Source of the DNA: Streptomyces sp. NBC_00286 | GTDB lineage: Bacteria > Actinomycetota > Actinomycetes > Streptomycetales > Streptomycetaceae | Assembly: GCF_036173125.1 (NCBI RefSeq) | Contig: NZ_CP108054.1 | Location: forward strand, 3,658,001 to 3,722,000 | Length of the DNA: 64,000 nucleotides | Direction of reading: 5' to 3' | Shown here: positions 55,928-64,000 of the stretch, in pieces | Layout of the letters: the number at the start of each line of letters is the position of its first letter | Numbering within the stretch: the stretch's first letter is position 1 | Made by a program: the position numbers and the translations under genes | Notes under the pieces: model-generated | The model's database searches: none | Seen by the model: the letters and a program-made list of their open reading frames with translations, nothing else | Told to the model about the DNA's origin: nothing

Positions 55928-56792
55928 GTCGTACGAGCACGGGGGCGCGGAGTCCCCGGGTGGTCGTGCCCCCGACGAGCCGGGGCGTGCGCGCCGGAAC
56001 GCGGACCGGCTGCCCGAGGAACTGCGTGCGCTCGGACGGTCGCTGGATCCGCCGGGCGCGAGCGGGACCGAGTCGATGGTCGAGCGGGTGCTGGGGCAGA
56101 TACTGGCCGAGCAGGTGCCGGTCCCGGTGGCCGAGCCATCGAGATCGGCTACGCGAATCCGGTCGGCTCGGCGATGGGCGCGGCAGCGCTGGCGTTCGCT
56201 GACCGCCGCGCTGTGCGGACTGCTGACGGTGCTCGTGCTCACGCCTCCGGTGCGGGCGGCGGTCGTGGACTGGTTCGGCTTCGGCGGCGTCGAGGTGCGG
56301 TACGAGCCGTCGGGGCCGCACGCTTCTGCGTCTCCGGTGCCGGGCTGCGAGCAGGGCCTGACCGTGGCCGGAGCTGCCCGGAGAGCGGGGTTCGAGCCGT
56401 TGCTGCCAAGGGAGTTGGGGCACCCGTCGGCGGCACAGGTGTCGGCTGACCGCCGGGTCCTGTCGCTGTGCTGGGACACCGGGGACGGTGAGGTGATACG
56501 GCTCGACCAGTTCCGGGCGACGCTCTCTCCGCTGTTCTGGAAGTCGACGACGGTGCCGTACGAGCCGGTCACGGTGAACGGCGACTCGAGTCTGTGGTTC
56601 GCCGAGCCGCACCGCCTCGAGCTCGCCCTGGTCGACGCCGGCGGCCACGAGTACGCCAGAACGGTCCGCACGGCGGGGCCGACGCTGCTGTGGCAGCACC
56701 ACGGGGCGGAGCAGGCGGAGCAGCGGACCCTGCGGCTCGAGGGTGTGGAGTCGCGGGAGCGGGCGGTGGCTGTTGCGGAGTCCGTGGATTAA
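55920..56792 (+). CDS. Membrane anti-sigma-like protein (triad)
   Basis: This 290-residue single-pass protein has a cytosolic part of about 120 residues with the charged segment LPEELRALGRSLDPPG, a transmembrane helix at LTAALCGLLTVLVLTPP, and an outside domain of ~150 residues with GCEQGLTVAGAARRAGFEPLLP and two further segments (VLSLCWDTGDGEVIRLDQF). The outside domain has two Cys (GCEQG, SLCWD) that could pair. There is no zinc motif in the cytosolic part. ATG at 55920 has AGGAGG at 8 nt. Anti-sigma role is inferred from coupling to the sigma gene. Confidence 0.75.
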
Positions 56793-56884
56793 GGGCAGTG
56801 AGTCAAGGCCGTGGAGCAGGGGCCGTGTGGTGCGAGCCCATGGAGCAGGCGTCGTGAAGTGGTCGGAAGTCGTGCGGGCCGAGT

Positions 56885-56911
56885 GGGAACCTCGGCGGGT
56901 CGAGCGGTGTA
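56885..56911 (+). promoter_or_regulatory. ECF-type promoter motif, secreted-protein gene
   Basis: GGGAACC (56885-56891), 15 nt, then GTGTA (56907-56911), matching the motif upstream of the sigma gene including flanking GNGTACCAGAAGTG / GTGTAACAAGAGTG similarity. The start codon lies 52 bp downstream. Confidence 0.6.
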
Positions 56912-56962
56912 CCAGAAGTGACAGGGTGCGGACGGGCCGCATCCGGGATCGACGGGGGACCG

Positions 56963-57688
56963 ATGCGCAGGGTTCGTGAACTGACGGCGGCAGCCGGGGC
57001 GTTGACGGTGGGGGTCGCTCTGGTACTGACAGGGGCGTCGACCGCGGTGGCGGGCGGGCCGACGAGTGTGCTGCTCGTATCGCCCGCCAGCGGGGAGACG
57101 GCGTCGCTGTACAACAACGACGAGGAATACATGCGCCTCAGGGACCTGCTCCCCCAGGAGGGCGGCGACCTCGAGAAGTTGCAGGAGAAGCGGCCGGACC
57201 CCAATTCCATAGGCGGCCGGATCAACATCACGTGGATGATCCATGACGTCAGTCCCTGGCGGGTGGACATGGTGCACCCTGACGTGACCGGCTCCCGGAG
57301 CATCTGGATCTCCACGCAGATCGCAGCAGGGCCTGAAGCGGCGCAGCCACCGAGGGAGATCTGGCACAAGTCGGAGAGGCCCGACGAGCTCCGGTCCCTG
57401 CTCACCGACCTCGGCGTCATGAGCAAACACCCGGAGGGGTCAAACCCGGATTCAGGGCCGCAGGAAGAGTCGGACGACACATCGGCCGCGGTGCCGCCCG
57501 ACGCCGCCAGGAAGACTCCGGTGACTACGGCCGCCGCAGGGGCGGACGACGGAACCGACTGGTGGTGGGCGATACCGGGTCTGGCAGCGGGCCTGGCCCT
57601 GGGCTCCGGCGGCGGCCTCCTGATACGCCGTGCACAGCACGACTCCGGGCCACCGCGGGAACCACGACAGGAACTGATCGATTTGTGA
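56963..57688 (+). CDS. Secreted, C-terminally anchored protein of unknown function
   Basis: This 241-residue protein has a signal peptide (MRRVRELTAAAGALTVGVAL to ASTAVAGG). The mature part contains TSVLLVSPASGETASLYNND, ITWMIHDVSPWRVDMVHPD and SIWISTQIA, then a disordered linker and a transmembrane helix (WAIPGLAAGLALGSGGGLLI) near the C-terminus. I do not recognise the domain. ATG at 56963 has GGGGGA. The shared promoter motif suggests it is the target of the adjacent sigma factor. It ends 23 bp from the glyA stop (convergent). Confidence 0.78.
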   Translation: MRRVRELTAAAGALTVGVALVLTGASTAVAGGPTSVLLVSPASGETASLYNNDEEYMRLRDLLPQEGGDLEKLQEKRPDPNSIGGRINITWMIHDVSPWRVDMVHPDVTGSRSIWISTQIAAGPEAAQPPREIWHKSERPDELRSLLTDLGVMSKHPEGSNPDSGPQEESDDTSAAVPPDAARKTPVTTAAAGADDGTDWWWAIPGLAAGLALGSGGGLLIRRAQHDSGPPREPRQELIDL

Positions 57689-57711
57689 GACGAGCAGTCG
57701 CCTCCCTGGCG

Positions 57712-59166
57712 TCAGCCCAGGTCGATCTCCGGGTACAGCGGGAAGCCGGCCACCAGGTCCGTGGCCCGGCGGGAGATCTCGTCCGCGATCTTCGGGTCGA
57801 GCACATGCTGGGCCTTGGAGGGGGTGCCCTTCGCGGTCGTGCCGGGCTCCGCGGTCGTGAGGACCCGGTCGATCAGGCCGGCGACCTCGTCCATCTCGGC
57901 GGTGCCCAGGCCACGCGTGGTGAGGGCGGGGGTGCCGATGCGGATGCCAGAGGTGTACCAAGCGCCGTTGGGGTCGGCAGGGATGGCATTGCGGTTGGTG
58001 ACGATGCCCGAGTCGAGCAAGGCGGTCTCGGCCTGGCGGCCGGTGAGGCCGTACGAGGTGGCGACATCGATCAGGTTGAGGTGGTTGTCCGTGCCGCCCG
58101 TGACGAGGGTGGCGCCCCGGCGCATCAGGCCCTCGGCGAGTGCACGGGAGTTGTCGACGACGGCCTGGGCGTAGTCGCGGAACTCGGGGCGGCGGGCCTC
58201 GGCGAGCGCGACGGCCTTGGCGGCCATGACATGAGGAAGAGGGCCGCCGAGCACCATGGGGCAGCCGCGGTCGACCTGGTCCTTGAGGGAGTCGTCGCAC
58301 AGGACCATGCCGCCGCGCGGGCCACGCAGCGACTTATGGGTGGTGGTCGTGACGATCTGGGCGTGCGGCACGGGATCGAAGTCGCCGGTGAGGACCTTGC
58401 CGGCGACGAGGCCCGCGAAGTGCGCCATGTCGACCATCAGCGTCGCGCCGACCTCGTCGGCGATCTCCCGCATGATGCGGAAGTTCACGAGACGGGGGTA
58501 GGCGGAATAGCCGGCCACGATGATCAGGGGCTTGAACTCACGAGCGGAGGTGCGCAGGGCCTCATAGTCGATGAGGCCGGTGGCGGGGTCGGTGCCATAG
58601 GAGCGCTGGTCGAACATCTTGCCGGAGATGTTCGGGCGGAAGCCGTGGGTGAGGTGGCCGCCGGCGTCCAGGGACATGCCGAGCATGCGCTGGTTACCGA
58701 AGGCCTGCCGGAGCTCGGCCCAGTCGGCCTCGGAGAGGTCGTTGACGTTGCGGACACCGGCCTTCACAAGCGCCGGGGCCTCCACGCGGTCGGCGAGGAC
58801 CGCCCAGAAGGCAACGAGGTTGGCGTCGATGCCGGAGTGCGGCTGGGCGTAGGCGTGCTGGGCGCCGAAGAGTTCGCGGGCGTGCTCGGCGGCGAGGGCT
58901 TCGACGGTGTCGACGTTGCGGCAGCCGGCGTAGAAGCGGCGGCCGATGGTGCCCTCGGCGTACTTGTCGCTGAACCAGTTGCCCATGGCCAGCAGGGTGG
59001 CCGGGGAGGCGTAGTTCTCGGAGGCGATCAGCTTGAGCATCTCGCGCTGGTCGGCGACCTCCTGGCCGATGGCGTCGGCGACCCGAGGCTCGACGGCGCG
59101 GATCACTTCGAGGGCGCTGCGGAAGGCGGTGGTTTCGGTGGAGAGGGGCGCAGACTTGTCGGACAT
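57712..59166 (-). CDS. glyA: Serine hydroxymethyltransferase
   Basis: This 484-residue PLP enzyme interconverts serine and glycine with tetrahydrofolate. The PLP Lys is in [14 protein letters not shown]; other motifs are [20 protein letters not shown] and GHLTHGF. It is about 60 residues longer than typical bacterial GlyA, with insertions in the middle ([20 protein letters not shown]). ATG at 59166 has GGAGGT. A ZTP riboswitch precedes the gene, so its synthesis should rise when the purine/folate alarmone ZTP accumulates. Confidence 0.95.
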   Translation of the reverse strand: MSDKSAPLSTETTAFRSALEVIRAVEPRVADAIGQEVADQREMLKLIASENYASPATLLAMGNWFSDKYAEGTIGRRFYAGCRNVDTVEALAAEHARELFGAQHAYAQPHSGIDANLVAFWAVLADRVEAPALVKAGVRNVNDLSEADWAELRQAFGNQRMLGMSLDAGGHLTHGFRPNISGKMFDQRSYGTDPATGLIDYEALRTSAREFKPLIIVAGYSAYPRLVNFRIMREIADEVGATLMVDMAHFAGLVAGKVLTGDFDPVPHAQIVTTTTHKSLRGPRGGMVLCDDSLKDQVDRGCPMVLGGPLPHVMAAKAVALAEARRPEFRDYAQAVVDNSRALAEGLMRRGATLVTGGTDNHLNLIDVATSYGLTGRQAETALLDSGIVTNRNAIPADPNGAWYTSGIRIGTPALTTRGLGTAEMDEVAGLIDRVLTTAEPGTTAKGTPSKAQHVLDPKIADEISRRATDLVAGFPLYPEIDLG

Positions 59167-59198
59167 GAGGGACCTCCGGACGTGGCGTTCACGGTTCG

Positions 59199-59277
59199 GC
59201 CCAGGCGCACGGCACTTGTTCGTCACGGGCCGCTCCCCGATGGTCGGTCCCATCCCAGCGCGCCAGTCACGGCCCGC
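59199..59277 (-). ncRNA. ZTP (pfl) riboswitch
   Basis: On the minus strand the leader of glyA reads GGGCCGTGACTGGCG, then GGATGGGACCGACCATC (hairpin), then CGGGGAGCGGCCC, and after a linker GCGCCTGGGC. These are the conserved elements of the ZTP/pfl aptamer in order: the first and third blocks pair (GGGCCG/CGGCCC), the second forms its own hairpin, and the last gives the pseudoknot. Expression of glyA by ZTP riboswitches is established knowledge in bacteria. About 30 nt between aptamer and start codon would hold the expression platform. Confidence 0.87.
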
Positions 59278-59470
59278 CGATCAGCCTACCGGGCCCGCCC
59301 GTCGCCATATCCCCGAGTCCACCATGCGAGCGATGATGCGAGGCGGACGCGAGCGACGATGGGAAGGGGCCGCAAACCCGCCCAGGTACCCCGGATACCC
59401 CGGATCACCGGATCACCCCGGCCCCCCCTGGATCCCAGAGCAAGCCTGCCGAGAGGAGGTGGGAGTTCCC

Positions 59471-60676
59471 GTGACGCGTACGGAGGTGTTGATCGCCTCG
59501 GCCGAAGCGAACAGCGCGCACAACTACCACCCGCTGCCGGTCGTCGTGGCCACGGCGGACGGGGCGTGGATGACGGATGTCGAGGGGCGCCGTTTTCTCG
59601 ACCTGCTGGCCGGATACTCCGCGCTCAATTTCGGGCACCGCAACAGACGGCTGATCGATGCGGCCAGAGCGCAGCTGGAGCGGGTGACGCTGACATCGCG
59701 AGCGTTTCATCACGACCGGTTCGCCGAGTTCTGCGCGCGGCTGGCGGAGCTGTGCGGCATGGAGATGGTGCTGCCGATGAACACGGGCGCGGAGGCGGTG
59801 GAGTCGGCTGTGAAGGCCGCGCGGAAGTGGGGGTACACGATCAAGGGCGTGCCCGACGGGACGGCGAAGATCGTCGTGGCGAGCGACAACTTCCACGGGC
59901 GTACGACGACGATCATCAGCTTCTCCACGGCTCCGGAGGCACGGGCGGACTTCGGGCCATACACACCGGGCTTCGAGATCGTGCCGTACGGCGATCTGAC
60001 CGCGATGAGCCAAACCCTCACGCAGAACACGGTCGCCGTGCTGCTGGAGCCGATCCAGGGTGAGGCGGGCGTGCTGGTGCCGCCGGCCGGTTATCTCGCG
60101 GGCGTACGGGAGTTGACGCGGGAGCGGAATGTCCTGTTCATAGCGGATGAGATCCAGTCGGGACTGGGGCGGACGGGCAGGACCTTCGCGTGTGAGCACG
60201 ACGGGGTGGTGCCGGACATGTATGTGCTGGGCAAGGCGCTCGGGGGCGGGGTCGTGCCGGTGTCGGCGGTGGTGTCGAGCGCCGAGGTGCTGGGGGTGTT
60301 CCGGCCCGGGGAACACGGTTCGACGTTCGGCGGCAATCCGCTGGCCTGTGCCGTGGCGATCGAGGTCATCGCCATGCTGCGGTCCGGGGAGTTCCAGGCG
60401 CGGTCTGCGGAGCTGGGTGAGCATCTGCATCGTGAGCTGGCGGTGCTGCGCGATACGGGCAGGGTGACGCAGGTCCGGGGGCGCGGGCTGTGGGCGGGGA
60501 TCGATATCGCCCCGGCGTACGGCACTGGCCGGGAGGTCTCCGAGAAGCTGATGGACCGGGGCGTCCTGGTCAAGGACACCCACGGCGCCACCATCCGGAT
60601 AGCGCCACCACTGGTGATCAGCAAGGAGGACCTGGACTGGGGACTCGCCCAACTCCGGACCGTATTGGGGGTGTAG
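59471..60676 (+). CDS. rocD: Ornithine aminotransferase
   Basis: This 401-residue class III PLP transaminase converts ornithine to glutamate-5-semialdehyde. It has LDLLAGYSALNFGHRN near the start, FIADEIQSGLGRTG, and the PLP Lys in YVLGKALGGGVVPVSAV. The GTG start at 59471 has AGGAGGTG upstream. It is divergent from glyA with 304 bp between, most of which is the riboswitch leader. A perfect hairpin follows at 60800-60831. Confidence 0.92.
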   Translation: MTRTEVLIASAEANSAHNYHPLPVVVATADGAWMTDVEGRRFLDLLAGYSALNFGHRNRRLIDAARAQLERVTLTSRAFHHDRFAEFCARLAELCGMEMVLPMNTGAEAVESAVKAARKWGYTIKGVPDGTAKIVVASDNFHGRTTTIISFSTAPEARADFGPYTPGFEIVPYGDLTAMSQTLTQNTVAVLLEPIQGEAGVLVPPAGYLAGVRELTRERNVLFIADEIQSGLGRTGRTFACEHDGVVPDMYVLGKALGGGVVPVSAVVSSAEVLGVFRPGEHGSTFGGNPLACAVAIEVIAMLRSGEFQARSAELGEHLHRELAVLRDTGRVTQVRGRGLWAGIDIAPAYGTGREVSEKLMDRGVLVKDTHGATIRIAPPLVISKEDLDWGLAQLRTVLGV

Positions 60677-60689
60677 AGAACCACCGGGA

Positions 60690-60850
60690 CTCGGCATCAC
60701 TGGGGCCCAGCGGATCACCCGGACCCAGAGCCACCGAGCCCCAGCGGATCACCGAGACGCCGAATCACTCGGACCCAGCGGATCACCGGGACTCGGAATC
60801 GCTGGGTCCCGGCGATCACCGGGACCCAGCGATCGCCGGGGCTCAGAGGA
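60690..60850. repeat. Degenerate repeats around GATCACCGGGACCCAG
   Basis: Imperfect repeats of CGGATCACC and GGGACCCAG occupy the gap after rocD; they include the terminator hairpin. Confidence 0.6.
60800..60831. terminator. Terminator after rocD
   Basis: CGCTGGGTCCCGG and CCGGGACCCAGCG form a perfect 13-bp stem with a 6-nt loop. Confidence 0.75.
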
Positions 60851-61021
60851 TCACGTGCGGCAGGAAGCGGGCGTACTCGTCCGTGATCAGGCCGGCGGAC
60901 TCGCGGATGTCGAGGCCCGCCGACTCGTCCTCGACTACCCAGGCGCCGAGGACGACACGGTTGCCGTCGAAGGAGGGAAGGGGGGCCAACTCCTGGTAGC
61001 AGCAGGGTTCTTCCGTGACCG
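60843..61021 (-). pseudogene. ATP-grasp (glutathionylspermidine synthase-like) C-terminal relic
   Basis: Reading the minus strand, 59 codons give EPCCYQELAPLPSFDGNRVV, then LGAWVVEDESAGLDIRESAG, LITDEYARFLPHVIL and a stop. This resembles the very C-terminus of glutathionylspermidine-synthase-type ATP-grasp proteins found in actinomycetes. A stop codon (61022-61024) closes the frame upstream and no start codon with a ribosome-binding site is present, so it is a fragment. Confidence 0.55.
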
Positions 61022-61093
61022 TTCACCATCAACTTCTCGATCGTCACCCTACAGATCATGGTCCCGGCCGCCGTAACCGGGCCCGACGGGTCC

Positions 61094-62503
61094 TCAGGGC
61101 AGCACCCTGCACAGAGCGTCCAGCGTGCTCGACCACGCGTGGTCCGGGGGTGTGCCGTAGCCCACGACAAGGGCGTCGTACGGTCCGGCGGCGGCGACCT
61201 CGGCAACGTCCGCGTGGCGGTAGCGGGTCAGGCCGTGCAGCAACAGGCCCTGCCGGGCCGCCGCTCGGACCACCGACTGCTCGGTGCCGGGCGGGAGTTG
61301 GAGGACGGCGTGGAGGCCGGCCGCGATACCGGTGGCCCGCACCGACGGGGCGCGGGACGCGAGCGCCGCGACGAGCTGGTCGCGGCGGCGGCGATAGCGC
61401 AGACGGGACGCGCGGACGTGACGGTCGTACGCGCCCGAGGTGATGAACTCCGCCAGGGTCAGCTGGTCCAGGACCCCGCACGACCAGTCCGTGCCGCCCT
61501 TCGCCGACACGACCTCCGACGTCAGCGACGGCGGCAGGACCAGCCAGCCGAGCCGCAGTCCTGGCGCCAGGGACTTGCTCGCCGTGCCCATGTATACGAC
61601 GCGGTCCGGGTCGAGGCCCTGGAGCGCGCCCACCGGCTGACGGTCGTAGCGGAACTCTCCGTCGTAGTCGTCCTCCAGGACCAGCCCGCCGGTTCCCCGC
61701 GCCCAGTCCACGACGGCGGCCCGCCGGTCGGGCCGCAGTGGCACGCCCATCGGGAACTGGTGCGAGGGGGTGAGCAGGACCGCCCCCCTCCCCGCTCCCG
61801 CCAAGGCGCCGGTACACGTCCCCAGTTCATCGAACGGCAGCGGCACCGTCCGCAACCCCGCCGCCTCCGCCACTCCCCAGTGCACGTCAAGCCCGTACGA
61901 CTCCACGGCGAGCGAGCGCAGCCCCCGTTGCCGCAGTACAGCGGCGAGCAGCCGCAAGCCGTGTACGAAGCCGGAGCAGATGACGATCCGGTCGGGGTCG
62001 GTCCGTACGCCACGAGCGCGGGCGAGGTAGGCGGCGAGGGCGGTGCGGAGTTCGACGCGACCTCGTGGGTCGCCGTAGCCGAAGGCGTCGTGAGGTGCCT
62101 CGGACAGCGCGCGGCGGGCCGACCTGAGCCACTCGGCGCGGGGGAACGAGGCGAGGTCGGGGTTGCCGGGTTCGAGGTTGTGCGTCGGTCCGCGGGGCGA
62201 GCGAGGCCTGGGTGCCGTGTCCGAGTCCGGCGCCACCGCGGCCCGTTCCGCGACCCGCGTGCCCGAACCCTGGCGCGCGGTGAGCCAGCCCTCGGCGACG
62301 AGACAGGCGTACGCGTCGGCGACCGTGTTGCGCGCGATGCCGAGGTCGGCGGCGAGCGCCCGCGAGGACGGCAGCCGCGTCCCCGGTGCGAGCCGCCCGC
62401 TCCGCACCGCCTCGCGCAAGGCGTCCGTGAGCCCTCGGCGCAGACGGGAGCCGCCCAGGTCGAGGTGCAGATCAACACCTAAAGTGGCCCAGGGTTTCTC
62501 CAT
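61094..62503 (-). CDS. MocR-type (GntR-aminotransferase) regulator
   Basis: This 469-residue fusion of a GntR winged helix (residues about 15-80: RSGRLAPGTRLPSSRALAAD, GSGTRVAE) and a class I aminotransferase domain (about 110-469) has the PLP Lys in YMGTASKSLAPGLRLG. Regulators of this group bind PLP and often control vitamin B6, amino-acid or nearby metabolic genes. It is divergent from the AhpD-like operon with only 47 bp between the starts, so it probably regulates that operon and itself. Confidence 0.9.
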   Translation of the reverse strand: MEKPWATLGVDLHLDLGGSRLRRGLTDALREAVRSGRLAPGTRLPSSRALAADLGIARNTVADAYACLVAEGWLTARQGSGTRVAERAAVAPDSDTAPRPRSPRGPTHNLEPGNPDLASFPRAEWLRSARRALSEAPHDAFGYGDPRGRVELRTALAAYLARARGVRTDPDRIVICSGFVHGLRLLAAVLRQRGLRSLAVESYGLDVHWGVAEAAGLRTVPLPFDELGTCTGALAGAGRGAVLLTPSHQFPMGVPLRPDRRAAVVDWARGTGGLVLEDDYDGEFRYDRQPVGALQGLDPDRVVYMGTASKSLAPGLRLGWLVLPPSLTSEVVSAKGGTDWSCGVLDQLTLAEFITSGAYDRHVRASRLRYRRRRDQLVAALASRAPSVRATGIAAGLHAVLQLPPGTEQSVVRAAARQGLLLHGLTRYRHADVAEVAAAGPYDALVVGYGTPPDHAWSSTLDALCRVLP

Positions 62504-62530
62504 GAAAATGGACCATACTCCTGGGCTACT
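62481..62530. promoter_or_regulatory. Probable MocR operator
   Basis: Two direct repeats AAAGTGGCCCA (62481-62491) and AAAATGGACCA (62505-62515) are spaced 24 bp apart, about two helical turns. The inverted pair AGTGGCCCAGG/CCTGGGCTACT (62483-62493, 62520-62530) overlaps them. The first repeat lies in the start of the regulator gene. AAAGTGG-type sequences resemble known MocR/PdxR sites. Confidence 0.5.
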
Positions 62531-62550
62531 CGAACCTTAGGGTCGCAGTC

Positions 62551-63081
62551 ATGACGACGAACGAGACGACCGACGACACGACCAGCACCACGACCGACAC
62601 CACCTCGTACGTCCCCGAACACACCCCCCGGCTCGCGTGGGCCAAGCTCGCGCCCGACGTCTACAAGGCCATGATCAGGCTCGACACGGCGGCCCGGCAG
62701 GGCGTCGACCCCGTGCTCCTGGAGCTGGTGAAGATCCGCGCGTCGCAGATCAACCACTGCGCCTTCTGCGTCGACATGCACTCCAAGGACGCGCTCGCGG
62801 CCGGCGAGAGTGTCGAGCGGATCATCCAGCTCAGCGCGTGGGAGGAGTCGCAGCACTTCTACACGGCGAAGGAAGTCGCGGCGCTCGCGCTGACCGAGGC
62901 GGTCACGGTCCTCACGGAGGGCTTCGTGCCGGACGAGGTGTACGACGCGGCCGCCAAGCAGTTCGACGAGGCCGAGCTGGCGCAGCTGATCGCCGCGATC
63001 ACGGTGATCAACGCGTGGAACCGGTTCGGCGTGACCTGCCGTATGGTCGCGGGGCACTACCAGGCGGGCGAGCACAAGTGA
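62551..63081 (+). CDS. AhpD/carboxymuconolactone decarboxylase-family protein (first)
   Basis: This 176-residue protein of the AhpD-like fold has the redox motif HCAFCVDMH (CxxC plus His) within ELVKIRASQINHCAFC; the ~30 N-terminal residues are Thr-rich. It probably acts as a peroxidase/disulfide reductase or a related enzyme. It is coupled to a paralogous gene by a 4-nt overlap. Confidence 0.88.
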   Translation: MTTNETTDDTTSTTTDTTSYVPEHTPRLAWAKLAPDVYKAMIRLDTAARQGVDPVLLELVKIRASQINHCAFCVDMHSKDALAAGESVERIIQLSAWEESQHFYTAKEVAALALTEAVTVLTEGFVPDEVYDAAAKQFDEAELAQLIAAITVINAWNRFGVTCRMVAGHYQAGEHK

Positions 63082-63524
63082 CGGCTCGCACGCAGTTCCT
63101 CGATCCCGAGGTCGGCAAGGCCATGTCCGCGCTGAGCGCCGCCGCGAAGAAGGGCCTGGGCGACCCCGGGCTCGCCGAGCTGGTGCAGATCCGCGCCTCA
63201 CAGCTCAACCACTGCGCGTTCTGCCTCGACATGCACCTCCAACTGGCCCGCAAGCACGGCGTGAGCGAGAAACAGCTCGACCTTCTGAACGCCTGGGAGG
63301 AGGCGGAGGACCACTACAGCGAGCGCGAGCGGTCCGCCCTCGCGCTGACCGAAGCGGTCACGGTCCTCACGGAAGGCTTCGTGCCGGACGACGTGTACGA
63401 GCGGGCGGCGCGGCACTTCGACGACGCCCAACTCGCGCATCTCATCGGGTTGATCACCGTTATCAACGGATGGAACCGGCTGATGGTCAGCCGACGCATC
63501 CCGCCGGGGGGCCGTGCATGGTGA
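63078..63524 (+). CDS. AhpD/carboxymuconolactone decarboxylase-family protein (second)
   Basis: This 148-residue paralogue of the preceding gene has the same core: QIRASQLNHCAFCLDMH with CxxC and His, and ALALTEAVTVLTEGFVPDD shared almost exactly with it. GTG start overlaps the previous stop (GTGA). The two may form a heterooligomer. It ends overlapping the start of the PEP mutase-like gene. Confidence 0.88.
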   Translation: MTARTQFLDPEVGKAMSALSAAAKKGLGDPGLAELVQIRASQLNHCAFCLDMHLQLARKHGVSEKQLDLLNAWEEAEDHYSERERSALALTEAVTVLTEGFVPDDVYERAARHFDDAQLAHLIGLITVINGWNRLMVSRRIPPGGRAW

Positions 63525-64000
63525 GCAAGGTGGAGACGTTCCGCGCGCTGCATCAGGGCCGCTCACCGGACGACCCCCTGATCCTCCCCGGGCCGTGGGA
63601 CGCGGCCAGTGCGCGGGTCTTCGAGGACGCCGGGTTTCCGGCGCTTGCGACGCCCAGCGCCGGGGTCGCCGCCTCGCTCGGTTACGAGGACGGGGCCACG
63701 CCCGCCGACGAAATGTTCGCGGCGGTCGGGCGCATCGCGCGGGCCGTGGACGTTCCGGTGTCGGCGGACGTCGAGGACGGGTACGGGCTCGCGCCCAAGG
63801 AGTTGGTGGACCGGATCCTTGAGACGGGTGCCGTCGGCTGCAACCTCGAGGACTCGCACGAGGGCGTCCTCAAGGACCCGGCGCGGCACGCCGACTGGCT
63901 GGCCGAGGTACGGGCCGTCGCGGGCGACCGGCTGTTCGTCAACGCGCGTGTCGACACGTTCTCACGCGGGGTCGCCGATCCCGAACGGGCCGTCGAGCGG
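63518..64000 (+). CDS. Isocitrate lyase/PEP mutase family protein (cut by window end)
   Basis: The first 161 residues of a PEP mutase/isocitrate lyase superfamily enzyme are visible: ILPGPWDAASARVFEDAGF, TPSAGVAASLGYEDG, SADVEDGYG and NARVDTF, the standard metal/substrate region. ATG 63518 overlaps the preceding stop (ATGGTGA); the adjacent GTG at 63521 is also possible. The reaction (for example a lyase on an oxaloacetate-like or C-P substrate) cannot be set from the family alone. The gene continues past the window. Confidence 0.88.
   Translation, partial: MVSKVETFRALHQGRSPDDPLILPGPWDAASARVFEDAGFPALATPSAGVAASLGYEDGATPADEMFAAVGRIARAVDVPVSADVEDGYGLAPKELVDRILETGAVGCNLEDSHEGVLKDPARHADWLAEVRAVAGDRLFVNARVDTFSRGVADPERAVER

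Overview
The window is GC-rich chromosomal DNA whose gene content points to a Streptomyces. The main indicators are a teichulosonic-acid (sialic-acid-like) wall polymer cluster, a gene for an SCO4848-family membrane protein, several ECF sigma/anti-sigma modules, GC-rich intergenic repeats of the type common in that genus, and many GTG starts with 4-nt start/stop overlaps. Gene order resembles what I remember of the S. coelicolor SCO483x-SCO490x region; that comparison is from memory, not computed. It looks like conserved core chromosome. I see no prophage, CRISPR array, intact insertion sequence, tRNA or rRNA.

Layout. 1-1.2 kb: the end of an MFS transporter and a 0.5-kb inverted-repeat element. 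1.3-2.6 kb: an ECF sigma factor with a SnoaL-like tail overlapping a convergent STAS gene. 2.7-11.1 kb (minus): a nucleoside uptake and salvage run made of two tandem BMP lipoproteins, an ABC ATPase, two permeases, cytidine deaminase and thymidine phosphorylase. 11.4-13.6 kb: an M20 amidohydrolase and a methyltransferase. 13.7-23.1 kb: a divergent glycopolymer cluster with nonulosonate synthase, CMP-transferase/phosphatase fusion, several sialyl- or polysialyltransferase-like enzymes, a GT2 and an acyltransferase. 23.2-23.65 kb: the scar of a deleted TetR/monooxygenase pair. 23.6-26.3 kb: a stand-alone acyl-CoA mutase large subunit and an L,D-transpeptidase lipoprotein. 26.5-30.2 kb: two sigma/anti-sigma pairs in tandem. 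30.3-34.0 kb: two unknowns, a GH20 hexosaminidase and OHCU decarboxylase. 34.1-37.75 kb: sdhCDAB with a strong terminator. 37.9-45.3 kb: a membrane protein, a Cip1-like secreted protein, a toxin-antitoxin relic, TetR plus MMPL exporter, and a two-component system. 45.5-49.5 kb: envelope proteins, including a probable Sec/Tat phosphoesterase and a D,D-carboxypeptidase. 49.5-53.4 kb: four genes for polyprenyl-phosphoryl-arabinose synthesis. 53.4-57.7 kb: a 2H phosphoesterase, trpS, and a sigma/anti-sigma/target triad. 57.7-60.7 kb: glyA under a ZTP riboswitch, and rocD. 60.8-64 kb: a gene relic and a MocR-regulated AhpD-like/PEP-mutase-like operon, cut by the window end.

How it fits together. 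Much of the window serves the cell envelope: the nonulosonate polymer, the polyprenyl-arabinose donor, peptidoglycan cross-linking and trimming, hexosaminidase, and envelope-sensing sigma systems. The sequence-level signals I consider most useful are: a motif GGGAACC-N15-GTGTA shared by an ECF sigma gene and a neighbouring secreted-protein gene; a duplicated promoter block upstream of both BMP genes, with a dispersed repeat apparently inserted in one copy; the ZTP riboswitch; an alanine at the benzothiazinone-reactive cysteine position of DprE1; a 280-residue Pro/Gly/Ala insert inside a glycosyltransferase; and several clean gene relics.
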